From an uncultured Mobilibacterium sp. (GTDB lineage: Bacteria; Bacillota; Clostridia; Peptostreptococcales; Anaerovoracaceae), in assembly GCA_947254375.1 (NCBI GenBank), contig CAMYCF010000002.1:1-64000 (forward strand): a DNA stretch of 64,000 nt, written 5' to 3'. The notes below the pieces were generated by a model. That model saw only the letters and a list, made by a program, of their open reading frames with translations, did not search any database and was not told where the DNA came from. The position numbers were made by a program, and so were the translations under genes. Positions 50,319-58,485 of the stretch are shown here, piece by piece. Position 1 is the stretch's first letter. Every line of letters starts with the position of its first letter.

Positions 50319-51123
50319 AAAACTTCTGGCAACGCCTTTTATAATTTGGATAATAGCGGGAACGATCATACCGATCCTGTCGATCGCCTACTACGGGCTC
50401 ACGGACAGGAGCGGGGCTTTAACCGTGGAAAACATCCTCGCGATAGGGCAGAAGGAGCACCTCGATGCGCTGTGGCTGTCGCTCGTGCTCGCCATCGTAA
50501 GCACGCTGATATGTTTTATCATCGCGTTCCCTATGGCGGTGATCATGAAGGAGAGCAGATTCGGGAAGCGCGGATTCATGATATTCGTTTTTATCCTCCC
50601 GATGTGGATGAATTTTCTCCTCAGAACTATGGCGTGGCAGGTGCTGCTCGAGAAGGAGGGCGTCATCAATTCGATCTTCGGTGCGATCGGGCTGCCGAAC
50701 CAGAAGCTGATGAACACGCCGGGGGCGATCGTGCTCGGTATGGTCTACGACTTCCTGCCGTTCATGATACTGCCGATATACAATGTTATTTCTAAAATCG
50801 ACGACCGCGTGATCGATGCGGCCTACGACCTCGGTGCGACGAGATCGTACGTGTACAGGAAAGTCATACTGCCGCTCTGCGTGCCGGGGATAGTCAGCGG
50901 GATAACCATGGTCTTCATACCGGCGCTCACGACATTCGTTATTTCGAACATGCTCGGCGGAGGCAAAATAAATCTGATAGGAAACATAATCGAGCAGGAG
51001 TTCACGGTGAACTCGAACTGGTACCTCGGCTCGGGGCTTTCGCTCGTCATGATGGTGTTCATCATTGTGAGCATGCTGCTGCTTGAGAAATTCGATAAAA
51101 CGGGGAAGGACACTTTTATATGA
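50308..51123 (+). CDS. potB: spermidine/putrescine ABC transporter permease
   Basis: A 271-residue permease with six membrane helices and the cytoplasmic loop DAAYDLGATRSYVYRKVILP, the EAA motif that docks on PotA. The start is TTG, overlapping potA, with GGAGGAGG 9 bases upstream. It overlaps potC by 4 bases. Confidence 0.92.
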   Translation: MRSKKLLATPFIIWIIAGTIIPILSIAYYGLTDRSGALTVENILAIGQKEHLDALWLSLVLAIVSTLICFIIAFPMAVIMKESRFGKRGFMIFVFILPMWMNFLLRTMAWQVLLEKEGVINSIFGAIGLPNQKLMNTPGAIVLGMVYDFLPFMILPIYNVISKIDDRVIDAAYDLGATRSYVYRKVILPLCVPGIVSGITMVFIPALTTFVISNMLGGGKINLIGNIIEQEFTVNSNWYLGSGLSLVMMVFIIVSMLLLEKFDKTGKDTFI

Positions 51124-51908
51124 AGAAGGCGTTCAGCAAAATTTACATTATAATAGTGATGCTTTTCCTGTATCTGCCGATCCTGACGCTCGTCGTCCTC
51201 TCTTTCAATGAGAGCAAGTCGATGGCGGTTTTTACGCACTTCTCGCTTAAATGGTACAGGGAAATGCTGTCGAACCGGCTGATGGTCGGCGCCATACTGA
51301 ACACTTTCTCGATAGCGTTCCTCGCGGCCACGATCGCGACGGTGATAGGTACGCTCGCCTGCATCGGCATAAGCGCGATGAAGAGAAGGTCGCAGCTCGT
51401 TCTGCTGGGATTCAACAATATCCCTATGCTGAACGCCGATATAGTTACGGGTATCGCGCTCATGCTGTCGTTCCTGATCTTCGGGATATCGCTCGGGTTC
51501 GCGACAGTCATACTCGCGCACATAACGTTCTCGATACCGTACGTCATACTGTCGGTGCGCCCGAGGATGAACGAAAAGACGACGTCGCTCTTTGAGGCGG
51601 CGCAGGATCTCGGGGCGTCGAAGATGTACGCATTCAGAAAAATAGTCGTACCGGAACTCGCGCCGGGCATCTCGTCCGGATTTCTCCTGTCGTTCACGAT
51701 GTCGGTCGACGATTTCATAATCACTCATTTTACGAGGGGAGCCGGGATCAACACGATATCGACCCTCATATACAGCCAGGTAAAAGTCGGCATCAGGCCG
51801 TCGCTCTTCGCGCTTTCGACCGTGATCTTCGGGGTGGCGCTCGTGGCGCTTCTGATCATCAACAGGCAGATGGCAGACGATTCCGAGACCGAGGCGGTCG
51901 CACTGTAG
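51120..51908 (+). CDS. potC: spermidine/putrescine ABC transporter permease
   Basis: A 262-residue permease with six membrane helices and the EAA-type loop EAAQDLGASKMYAFRKIVVP. The start overlaps potB in an ATGA arrangement. The substrate-binding protein follows 104 bases on. Confidence 0.92.
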   Translation: MKKAFSKIYIIIVMLFLYLPILTLVVLSFNESKSMAVFTHFSLKWYREMLSNRLMVGAILNTFSIAFLAATIATVIGTLACIGISAMKRRSQLVLLGFNNIPMLNADIVTGIALMLSFLIFGISLGFATVILAHITFSIPYVILSVRPRMNEKTTSLFEAAQDLGASKMYAFRKIVVPELAPGISSGFLLSFTMSVDDFIITHFTRGAGINTISTLIYSQVKVGIRPSLFALSTVIFGVALVALLIINRQMADDSETEAVAL

Positions 51909-52011
51909 AGGCAGAGGCTCCGGCGGCGGAATGCCGCGCACGTGCTCGCTATTGTGTTCCGCCGCAGCGGCATGGCTTTTGACTTTTTACGATAAAAAGG
52001 AAAATCGGCGA

Positions 52012-53079
52012 ATGAAGAACTTCAAAAAAATTTCGTTCATAATAATATTTGCGGTGCTGTTCCTGCTCTCGCTCCTCCGCGCCTGCGGCTCAAAGTCGTC
52101 CGCCGGCGAGGTTTACGTGTACTGCTACGGCGATTATTTCGACCCTGAGATAGTTGCCGACTTCGAGGCGGAGACGGGCATCCACGTCGTCCAGGACACG
52201 TACGACACGGCCGAGGAGATGTACCCGGTCATCGAAAAGCATTCGGTAAATTACGACGTCGTATGCACGTCCGACTATATGATCGCAAAAATGATCGACA
52301 AAGACCTCCTTTCGCCTTTGGATAAAAACAGGATAAAAAACATCAAAAACATCGACCCCAAGTACATGGAAAAATCCCTGGAGTTCGACCCGGGCAACAC
52401 ATATTCCATGCCGCATGTCGTCGGAGTCGCCGGCATCATGTACGATAAAAAAGCGGTCGGCGATGCCGAGATAGATTCGTGGGAGGATCTCTGGGATCCG
52501 CGCTTCAAGGACAAAATAGTCATGCCGGACAGCATGAGAGACGATTTCATGATCGCCCTCAAGAAGAACGGCGTTTCGATGAACAGCACTGACCCTGCTG
52601 ATATCGAGAAGGCGAAAGAAGACCTGATGAAGCAGAAGCCGCTCGTCTACAAGTACGCGAACGACTCCGCAAGGGACCTGCTCGCCAACGGTTCGGCTTC
52701 GGTCGGCGTCGTCTGGAACGGCGAGTACGTTTATACGAAGGATCTCAATAAAAATGTCGAGTTCGTCGTCCCGAAAGAGGGCAGCGAGTTTTTCATAGAC
52801 GCATGGGTCATCCCGAAGGCCGCCAAGAATAAAAAGAACGCCGAGATGTGGCTCGATTACCTCGCCCGTCCCGACGTCGCAAAAAAGAATTTCGATTATC
52901 TCTATTACACGACCCCGAACAGGGCCGCGTACAAGCTCATCCCGCAGAAGTACCTGTCGGATCCGGCGGTGTTCCCGTCCGCGGACGTGCTCGCAAGGTG
53001 CGAGACGCTGAAGATGCCGGACGATGCGGGCAACAAGCGCTTCAGCGATGCGTGGAAAGAGGTAAAGTTGGAGAAATAG
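52012..53079 (+). CDS. potD: spermidine/putrescine-binding lipoprotein
   Basis: A 355-residue extracytoplasmic binding protein. The signal peptide FIIIFAVLFLLSLLRACG ends in a lipobox (Leu-Leu-Arg-Ala-Cys), so the mature protein is lipid-anchored. VYVYCYGDYFDPEIVADFEA and YDVVCTSDYMIAKMIDKDLL are typical of PotD/PotF. The ATG at 52012 is chosen since the signal peptide starts there and AAAAAGGAAAA precedes it; the frame is open further up but lacks a ribosome site. A terminator follows 40 bases after the stop. Confidence 0.92.
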   Translation: MKNFKKISFIIIFAVLFLLSLLRACGSKSSAGEVYVYCYGDYFDPEIVADFEAETGIHVVQDTYDTAEEMYPVIEKHSVNYDVVCTSDYMIAKMIDKDLLSPLDKNRIKNIKNIDPKYMEKSLEFDPGNTYSMPHVVGVAGIMYDKKAVGDAEIDSWEDLWDPRFKDKIVMPDSMRDDFMIALKKNGVSMNSTDPADIEKAKEDLMKQKPLVYKYANDSARDLLANGSASVGVVWNGEYVYTKDLNKNVEFVVPKEGSEFFIDAWVIPKAAKNKKNAEMWLDYLARPDVAKKNFDYLYYTTPNRAAYKLIPQKYLSDPAVFPSADVLARCETLKMPDDAGNKRFSDAWKEVKLEK

Positions 53080-53119
53080 GTGATTCGGTCGAAGAAGGCG
53101 GAATTAAAATGTAAATAAC

Positions 53120-53147
53120 GGGGCGGATCGATTTGATCCGCCCTTTG
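53120..53147 (+). terminator. terminator of the pot operon
   Basis: GGGCGGATC / GATCCGCCC, a 9-bp perfect stem with a GATTT loop, followed by TTT. It marks the edge of the AT-rich island. Confidence 0.82.
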
Positions 53148-53265
53148 GCATTTCTAAACGTGTCGAGTTGCACACGGTTAGAATATTCGGCATAAACTTG
53201 TATTAAAAATGGGACCTTTAAGGAGGGAGTGTAATAAGTGGAATTTATATGGTAATAATATTACG

Positions 53266-53600
53266 GCACTAAGCAAAATATTGTCGGAATACTCAAAGAT
53301 TCATAGATGCTATGCACTCAAGGAAAATGCTTACGAGTTATTCGAACTCACGGATGAAGAGTCCGCTCGTAAAGGATGAACCGACTGTTCAACACTGCAA
53401 AACAGAGGGGCATCTCACTGCTTATGAAATTTGCATCTATCAAGGAAAGCAGAATCAGCGTGTTAAAACATCGCCTCACGACAGACCAGCTGGAAGGCTA
53501 CAACAAGATAAAGATATTAAAGAGGAGTGGCTGCAGTTACAGGAACGAAGAGCACCTTTTCGTTTTGATCAAGTACCTATCGCTTCCTGCGAATTGAAAC
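53266..53600 (+). pseudogene. ISL3-like transposase remnant (C-terminal part)
   Basis: Translation gives KENAYELFELTDEESARKG in one frame, then FNTAKQRGISLLMKFASIKE in another, then the ending LTTDQLEGYNKIKILKRSG and YRNEEHLFVLIKYLSLP. The L-E-G-x-N-x-K-I-K-x-x-K-R pattern is the C-terminal signature of ISL3-type DDE transposases. A TGA (where Trp is expected) at 53375-53377 and a missing G just after break the frame. No terminal repeats are seen, so only the 3' end of an old element remains. Confidence 0.6.
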
Positions 53601-53626
53601 CAATCTTCACAAAAAAGCCGTGAAGT

Positions 53627-55375
53627 TTATCCTTTGTTGTCCACAATATTTGCAATCAGAGCCTTAATATCATCGTGTTTTAACTGCTTTGTAAAAGATA
53701 CATTTATACCTTCATTCTTAAGTGTTTCGAAGAACTTTTCCGCGGATTTTATGCGTAGATTCTCTTCTCCATGAATCGACATCATCGTTTCAGCATCTTT
53801 TGTTTCTACAATAAAATTAAGAGAAGTATCTCCATCCTTTTTTTCAGTACATACATAAAATCCGGGCTTGTTGTTCCCCCAAAATACAAGGGAATCTTTA
53901 TAGAACGCCTTGGAATTTTGCCAAAAACGACGACGGATTCTATTGAGGATTCTTTAATATTTTCTTTTTCCTTTGGAGAATCGTAGACAAATGCATCAAA
54001 AAGAAACTTATCTGGGACAGCCAAAGTGTCATCTCTATAGACGCCAATATTTCCTTGTACGATATCCGCTAAAGGTTCACCCGTAATATCTGTTAACGCT
54101 GTAGATTTGGAAGGTGTATTCAATGCAATATAGGAGAACCTAGTTAGAAATTCCTTTTGCATCCATTCATTAAAGGCCCTTGAGAATGACGCTACCGTCA
54201 TTTTATTGAAAAAATCTTTAGGTAGTGGGGATATTGCGTTACGACGAATCAAGGCTTTATGAATCTCTTGTATAGGTAATTTTGTGTAGCGATAAACCGC
54301 CGCCATCCATTGGCCATATGGCATTGACTCCTGAATATCGTAAGCCCCTATTGTTTCTGAGATTACGAGCAGTTCTCCGTTTTCATTTGTTCTTGTTTTA
54401 TTTTGATTTATCGACCATTTTTGAGTTTTGTACAAATCACTCCCTAATACTTCATCGATGGCACTAGCTATTTCTTCTGAAGTTAGATTCTCCAATTTCA
54501 AATAATATTTTTTATTAACATTTTCCCAAAGAGCTTTGATTTCCTGATACTTATCTTTGCGAATTGAAACACGCCCTGGCTTTTGATTATCTTTTATTTT
54601 ATCCGATTTGACACCAGCGTTAAACTCCGGATATAGTCTGTATAGAGATTCAAGTTTGTCCTCTTTGATATTGCCTTTATAATCAATTATTCCTCCGCTA
54701 AGAAGTTCTTCAAAAATTTTATCCTCGGATTTTTTATAGGGAGAAGCAACTGCCGGAAGAATGGCACTGACGTTTTGACTATACGAGTAAACATCTGCAT
54801 TCACCTCTCCTATAAGCTGTTTAGCAAAGTCCTTTTCTGTATAATCAACAAGATATGTTAGGTAAAATTGCTCTTCACTGATACGATTCCCTTTCTCATC
54901 TACAGGAAGACGTAATCCTCTTCCTACTTCTTGAAGCTTAGAAATATCTGAACCTGAAGAACGCAATTTGACTATTTGGAAAACATTTGGGTTATCCCAA
55001 CCTTCTCGAAGTGTCCACTTTGAAAAGATAAATCGCATGGGATTCCAGGTTCCGTCAGCATTTTTAAAAGAAAGCAATTTTTCTTTATCTCTTAAAATTT
55101 GATCGATTTCTGCTTTAATATCTTCATCGCTAGAGGCATTGTCTTCTGAAAAATAACCCCCATTACTAGATGTTAAATCACTAAGTGTGGCATTTAAGTA
55201 CTCAACATATTCTTTCTCTAAAGGATTATTGCTGTTGTTCAATTCCTCCTTTTGGATAAATGCTAATATTTTATTCGATAGTAATGATTCAAATTTCAAG
55301 CGAAGGTGTCCCTTTTGATTGTCCTCTCCACGATAAGAAGAAATCGAATCAATGAATATTAAATTCATTATCTGA
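53627..55375 (-). pseudogene. type III restriction endonuclease (Res) remnant, C-terminal half
   Basis: The frame covers the second half of a type III Res protein: the helicase motif region IFSKWTLREGWDNPNVFQIV, KLRSSGSDISKLQEVGRGLR and LTYLVDYTEKDFAKQLIGE, then the nuclease part with GGTTSPDFMYVLK. The N-terminal ATPase motifs are absent. A missing A in an A-run at about 53838-53844 breaks the frame; restoring it continues the protein with KKDGDTSLNFIVETKDAETM and more, to TAA at 53627-53629. That recovers the PD-D-ExK-like site (Asp in PDF, then VETK). The gene is thus 5'-deleted and frameshifted, and no active enzyme is expected. Confidence 0.75.
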
Positions 55376-55510
55376 TAATAATTTCTGGAATCGATCCAAC
55401 ATAAAATTCCCTGTCTTATCAAAAAATTGTTCAAAAGTTTTGTAGAGCTTTTCCTTCTCAAAAGTATTAGGAGATACTTTTTTGTTGTAATCCATGATTT
55501 CTTTGATCAT
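55349..55510 (-). pseudogene. N-terminal fragment of a probable type III methyltransferase (Mod)
   Basis: A 53-codon frame starts at ATG 55510, right after the stop of the upstream regulator gene (TAA directly followed by ATG), behind AGAGGAAG. It reads MIKEIMDYNKKVSPNTFEKE, then LYKTFEQFFDKTGNFMLDRF, and stops at TGA 55349-55351. The KTGNFMLDRF part resembles the N-terminus of type III Mod proteins, from memory. The res reading begins in another frame at about the same point, which suggests a deletion fused the first codons of mod to the last half of res. Confidence 0.45.
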
Positions 55511-55729
55511 TTAAACTTCCTCTCTTAAATCGATAATTTCGACAATGTCGCTAATATCGCAGTCTAACGCGGAGCATATTTTAATAAGACATGTGTATTT
55601 ATGTTTCTTCCAATTTTTCCGTTTGTAGAAAGTAGTTTTACTGACTGAAGCTTTTTCTATAAGGTCCACATTCGACATGTCTAGATCAATAAGCTTTTTG
55701 AATAGTTCCTTGTAGCTAAAGGGTTTCAT
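55511..55729 (-). CDS. small HTH (XRE-type) regulator, possibly damaged
   Basis: A 72-residue Cro/C1-type protein. KPFSYKELFKKLIDLDMSNV and DLIEKASVSKTTFYK form the helix-turn-helix, and ICSALDCDISDIVEIIDLRE is the typical end of this subfamily. The middle (KRKNWKKHKYTC) does not fit the family, but another frame there reads NGKIGRNINTHVLLK, which does, so two compensating indels are likely. The ATG at 55729 is used because it opens the conserved KPFSYKEL part. Directly upstream of the mod/res remnants, it may have been the control gene of the restriction system. Confidence 0.55.
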   Translation of the reverse strand: MKPFSYKELFKKLIDLDMSNVDLIEKASVSKTTFYKRKNWKKHKYTCLIKICSALDCDISDIVEIIDLREEV

Positions 55730-56117
55730 AATATGCTCCGTTAAGAATATTCTCACGCCAAATCACCAAAAGTGTATCATATACTTCACTTAGTCGGAAC
55801 ATTTTTCTCTCTAAGTGAACTAGTTGAATGAAAAAATGGTATATCCAGTAGGTATACCAATATATATTTACTATATAGTCATTTTGGCTTATAGCGGTTT
55901 TGCCGACGAGCGACAAAAGTGAATGTCTAAATCAAAATACATGTTATCTTCGGGGGCTAATCAAAAAAGATTAAGCTCGTACATTTTTAGTGCTCAATTA
56001 TCGATTTTCAATAAATAGCAAATGCGGAATTTCCTAAGACAGCCTGACGATTTTTGTCGGCGTTTGGGACATTACAATTTTCGAATTATGTGAATCTTTT
56101 GTGCGTATCACACATTA
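55730..56117. other. AT-rich gap without a recognised gene
   Basis: About 390 bases between the HTH gene and the inverted repeat. An ORF of 66 codons on the minus strand has no ribosome site or family match. The part at 56065-56100 (GGGACATTACAATTTTCGAA) resembles the repeats at 56530-56590. Confidence 0.4.
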
Positions 56118-56152
56118 TTTGCATCGTAACATAGAATGAGTTACGATGCAAA
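56118..56152. repeat. perfect 13-bp inverted repeat upstream of the DUF4926 gene
   Basis: TTTGCATCGTAAC (56118-56130) and GTTACGATGCAAA (56140-56152) are exact reverse complements with a 9-base spacer. No T-run follows on either strand, so it is more likely an operator or an element end than a terminator. Confidence 0.7.
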
Positions 56153-56189
56153 AAACGGTGTTACGGAAATTGTAAAGGTTAATTGCAAT

Positions 56190-56375
56190 ATGAAAGAATT
56201 AGATGTAGTAAAACTTATTAAAGAATTCAACGGACTTCCGATCGGGATCCAAGGTGCAATTGTTTCAAAATACGACGGCACCTGTTATGAAGTTGAATTT
56301 TTCGATGCAAACGGCGATACTGTCGGTGTTTTCACTACTCCATGCGATGTATTGGAACTTGTAGTATCGGACTGA
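56190..56375 (+). CDS. DUF4926 family protein
   Basis: A 61-residue protein. KELDVVKLIKEFNGLPIGIQ, YDGTCYEVEFFDANGDTVGV and the final LELVV match DUF4926, small beta-barrel proteins that are often in accessory DNA beside toxin or nuclease genes. The ATG at 56190 is used because the family starts at the ELDVVKL block; an in-frame ATG at 56136 lies inside the inverted repeat. No toxin-like partner is seen next to it. Function unknown. Confidence 0.65.
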   Translation: MKELDVVKLIKEFNGLPIGIQGAIVSKYDGTCYEVEFFDANGDTVGVFTTPCDVLELVVSD

Positions 56376-56398
56376 TATAAATAGTAACTTTCATCGGA

Positions 56399-56430
56399 AT
56401 GAGTTCGGCTTTATGCCGGACCCATTTTTT
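56399..56430 (+). terminator. terminator after the DUF4926 gene
   Basis: An imperfect stem around GGC-TTTAT-GCC (GAGTTCGGC against GCCGGACCC, with one mismatch and one wobble) is followed by ATTTTTTAT. Confidence 0.6.
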
Positions 56431-56519
56431 ATCGCACCGACTTCCCAAAGTTATTGTGCTGTGAAACTATATACTGCGTGGTTTGCAGGTGGATCAATTT
56501 TCATCGGCGATTGCTTGAA

Positions 56520-56590
56520 ACGAAGTCGGCATTGGGACATTTTCACTTACGATTACTTGGGACATTATCACTTTCGAATCATAAATTTTC
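56520..56590 (+). repeat. IS21-like terminal repeats (remnant)
   Basis: TTGGGACATTTTCACTTACGA at about 56533 and TTGGGACATTATCACTTTCGA at about 56556 are near-copies 24 bases apart, and a third (TTTGGGACATTACAATTTTC) lies at about 56063. Multiple GGGACATT repeats near an end are typical of IS21-family elements. No transposase is present. Confidence 0.45.
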
Positions 56591-56611
56591 CAAAAAACTT
56601 TTCCTATTTTA

Positions 56612-56640
56612 TTGACAAGCCCGAACCAAAAGAGTAAACT
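56612..56640 (+). promoter_or_regulatory. heat-shock operon promoter
   Basis: -35 TTGACA (56612-56617) and -10 TAAACT (56635-56640) with 17-base spacing, directly before the CIRCE element. Confidence 0.78.
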
Positions 56641-56644
56641 GTCG

Positions 56645-56671
56645 TTAGCACTCCACGAGGATGAGTGCTAA
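56645..56671 (+). promoter_or_regulatory. CIRCE operator (HrcA-binding site)
   Basis: TTAGCACTC-N9-GAGTGCTAA, an exact match to the CIRCE consensus, lies just after the -10 box. HrcA bound here represses hrcA-grpE-dnaK-dnaJ. Confidence 0.97.
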
Positions 56672-56799
56672 CAAATAAACAAACAATCGGGCGCACCGAA
56701 ACGAAACCCAAAGAAATCAGGGAACCCAAGGAGAAACGGAGCGTCCTGTTGGCGATAGAGCGAACTTTTTACAACGAAGCGAACAAGGATGTGACGACA

Positions 56800-57867
56800 G
56801 TGAGTTTAAGCGAAAGGAAATTGAGAATACTGCAAGCGATAATAAACGACTATGTCACGAGTGCGGAGCCCGTCGGCTCGCGTTCTATCGCTAAGAAGTA
56901 CGAACTCGGGGTAAGCCCCGCCACGATAAGAAATGACATGGCGGACCTCGAGGAGAGCGGGTACCTTACGCATCCGCACACTTCGGCGGGAAGGATCCCT
57001 TCGGACAAGGCGTACAGACTTTACGTCGACACGCTGATGAAGAAGAGGAGCCTCACCGAAGACGAGAAACGCGTGATCGACAGCAGGCTCAGGGCCGACC
57101 TGAACGAGTTTGACGAGACGATAAGGCACGCGGCGACGATACTTTCGGAAATAACGAGGCTGACATCTTTTGCGATGACGCCTTACGCCGAGTACGACAC
57201 CCTGCGTTTTATACGCCTCATCCCTATGGACGAAGACTCGGTTCTCCTAATGATCGTGTCGGACAGCGGCAACACGAGCAACGTTGTCATCAAGGCCAAC
57301 GTCCCGTACACGGCCGAAGCGCTTTCGATACTGAGTAAGTCGATGACTTACAAGTATAAGGGGCACACGATAGACGAGGTGCTGAAAAATTCGATAGTCG
57401 ACGACTTTAAGACGGACATCGGCGTCATGAGCGAACTCGCCGGCGACGTAATGCCGAACTTCATAAAAACGCTCGAAAACATGCTGAACGTCGACCTTTA
57501 CATGGAAGGACTTACGAACATCTTCAACATACCCGAATACAGCAACATCGACCGCGCGAAGGAATTCCTCGAGATCGTAAGCAGAAAAGAAGAATTCATG
57601 CGCGACATGATGAGCCGTGAAGAGGGCATAACGGTAACGATCGGAGATGAGAATTCCGACGAATCCATGAAGGGCTGCTCGCTGATAACGGCCACGTACC
57701 ACATAGACGGCAGGCTGGTCGGGCGCCTCGGCGTCATCGGACCGACGAGGATGAACTACAGCGAGATAACCTCGATAGTCGAATACGTTACCAACAATAT
57801 AAGCAATACGTTCATGATCGGAGCGGGAGAGGATAAAAAGGATGACGACGGAAAAAAAGACGACTGA
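56800..57867 (+). CDS. hrcA: heat-inducible transcription repressor
   Basis: A 355-residue repressor with an N-terminal winged helix (SLSERKLRILQAIINDYVTS, then GSRSIAKKYELGVSPATIRN) and a GAF-like dimerisation domain. GTG at 56800 is chosen since AAGGA lies 9-10 bases upstream and the protein then starts where HrcA proteins do. About 130 bases of leader separate it from the CIRCE element. The C-terminus is Asp/Lys-rich. The last 26 bases overlap grpE in a different frame. Confidence 0.93.
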   Translation: MSLSERKLRILQAIINDYVTSAEPVGSRSIAKKYELGVSPATIRNDMADLEESGYLTHPHTSAGRIPSDKAYRLYVDTLMKKRSLTEDEKRVIDSRLRADLNEFDETIRHAATILSEITRLTSFAMTPYAEYDTLRFIRLIPMDEDSVLLMIVSDSGNTSNVVIKANVPYTAEALSILSKSMTYKYKGHTIDEVLKNSIVDDFKTDIGVMSELAGDVMPNFIKTLENMLNVDLYMEGLTNIFNIPEYSNIDRAKEFLEIVSRKEEFMRDMMSREEGITVTIGDENSDESMKGCSLITATYHIDGRLVGRLGVIGPTRMNYSEITSIVEYVTNNISNTFMIGAGEDKKDDDGKKDD

Positions 57868-58435
57868 TACGACTGAAGAGATCGAAGATAAAAAAGAAAA
57901 CGAGCCGCAGGATCCGGAGGAAAAGGCCGGCCACGGTAAAAAGGAAGAACATCATAAAAAGCATAAGAAACCCGAGAAGGACGGCGCTGCAACAGACGGC
58001 GTCGAAGCTAAAGAGGAAAGCGCCCCGACCAACGATCAATACCTAAGGCTGATGGCGGAATTCCAAAACTACAAAAAACGCGTGGCGAAGGAAAAAGACG
58101 ACATTCGGAGTTATGCAAACGAGGAACTGATCGTTCCGCTGCTGGAAGTTTTAGACAACTTCGAAATGGCACTCAAGGGAGAGGTCAGCCCGGAAGACGA
58201 GAAATACGCGAAGGGTATGGAGCTCATATACGACAAGCTTTTTGCCGCCCTCGAGAAAGCGGGGCTTTCCAGGATAGAGGCCCTCGGCGAGGAATTCGAT
58301 CCGCTCCTACACAACGCCGTTATGACATCGGAAAGCGATGAGTACGAAAGCGGCAGGATCTGCCAAGTGCTCAGATGCGGATATAAATTGAACGATAAAG
58401 TTATAAGGCCGTCGATGGTGGCGGTAGCTCAATAA
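57842..58435 (+). CDS. grpE: nucleotide exchange factor for DnaK
   Basis: A 197-residue protein. About 65 residues at the N-terminus are Glu/Lys-rich, disordered in character; the coiled-coil (YLRLMAEFQNYKKRVAKEKD) and the beta-domain (GMELIYDKLFAALEKAGLSR, ending GRICQVLRCGYKLNDKVIRP) follow. It promotes ADP release from DnaK. It starts inside hrcA and is followed by dnaK 50 bases on. Confidence 0.95.
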   Translation: MTTEKKTTDTTEEIEDKKENEPQDPEEKAGHGKKEEHHKKHKKPEKDGAATDGVEAKEESAPTNDQYLRLMAEFQNYKKRVAKEKDDIRSYANEELIVPLLEVLDNFEMALKGEVSPEDEKYAKGMELIYDKLFAALEKAGLSRIEALGEEFDPLLHNAVMTSESDEYESGRICQVLRCGYKLNDKVIRPSMVAVAQ

Positions 58436-58485
58436 GTTAAAAATATCATCATTCATATACAGCAATCGAAAGGAAGGAAGAAGAA

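Noticed and set aside
53312..53623. 103-codon ORF in the island
   Set aside because: It overlaps the ISL3-like remnant in another frame, and has no ribosome site or resemblance.
55716..55916. 66-codon minus-strand ORF upstream of the HTH gene
   Set aside because: No ribosome site, Tyr/Ile-rich AT-driven composition, and it overlaps the start of the HTH gene.
56413..56637. 74-codon ORF before hrcA
   Set aside because: It covers the terminator, the IS21-like repeats and the heat-shock promoter, so it is not a plausible gene.
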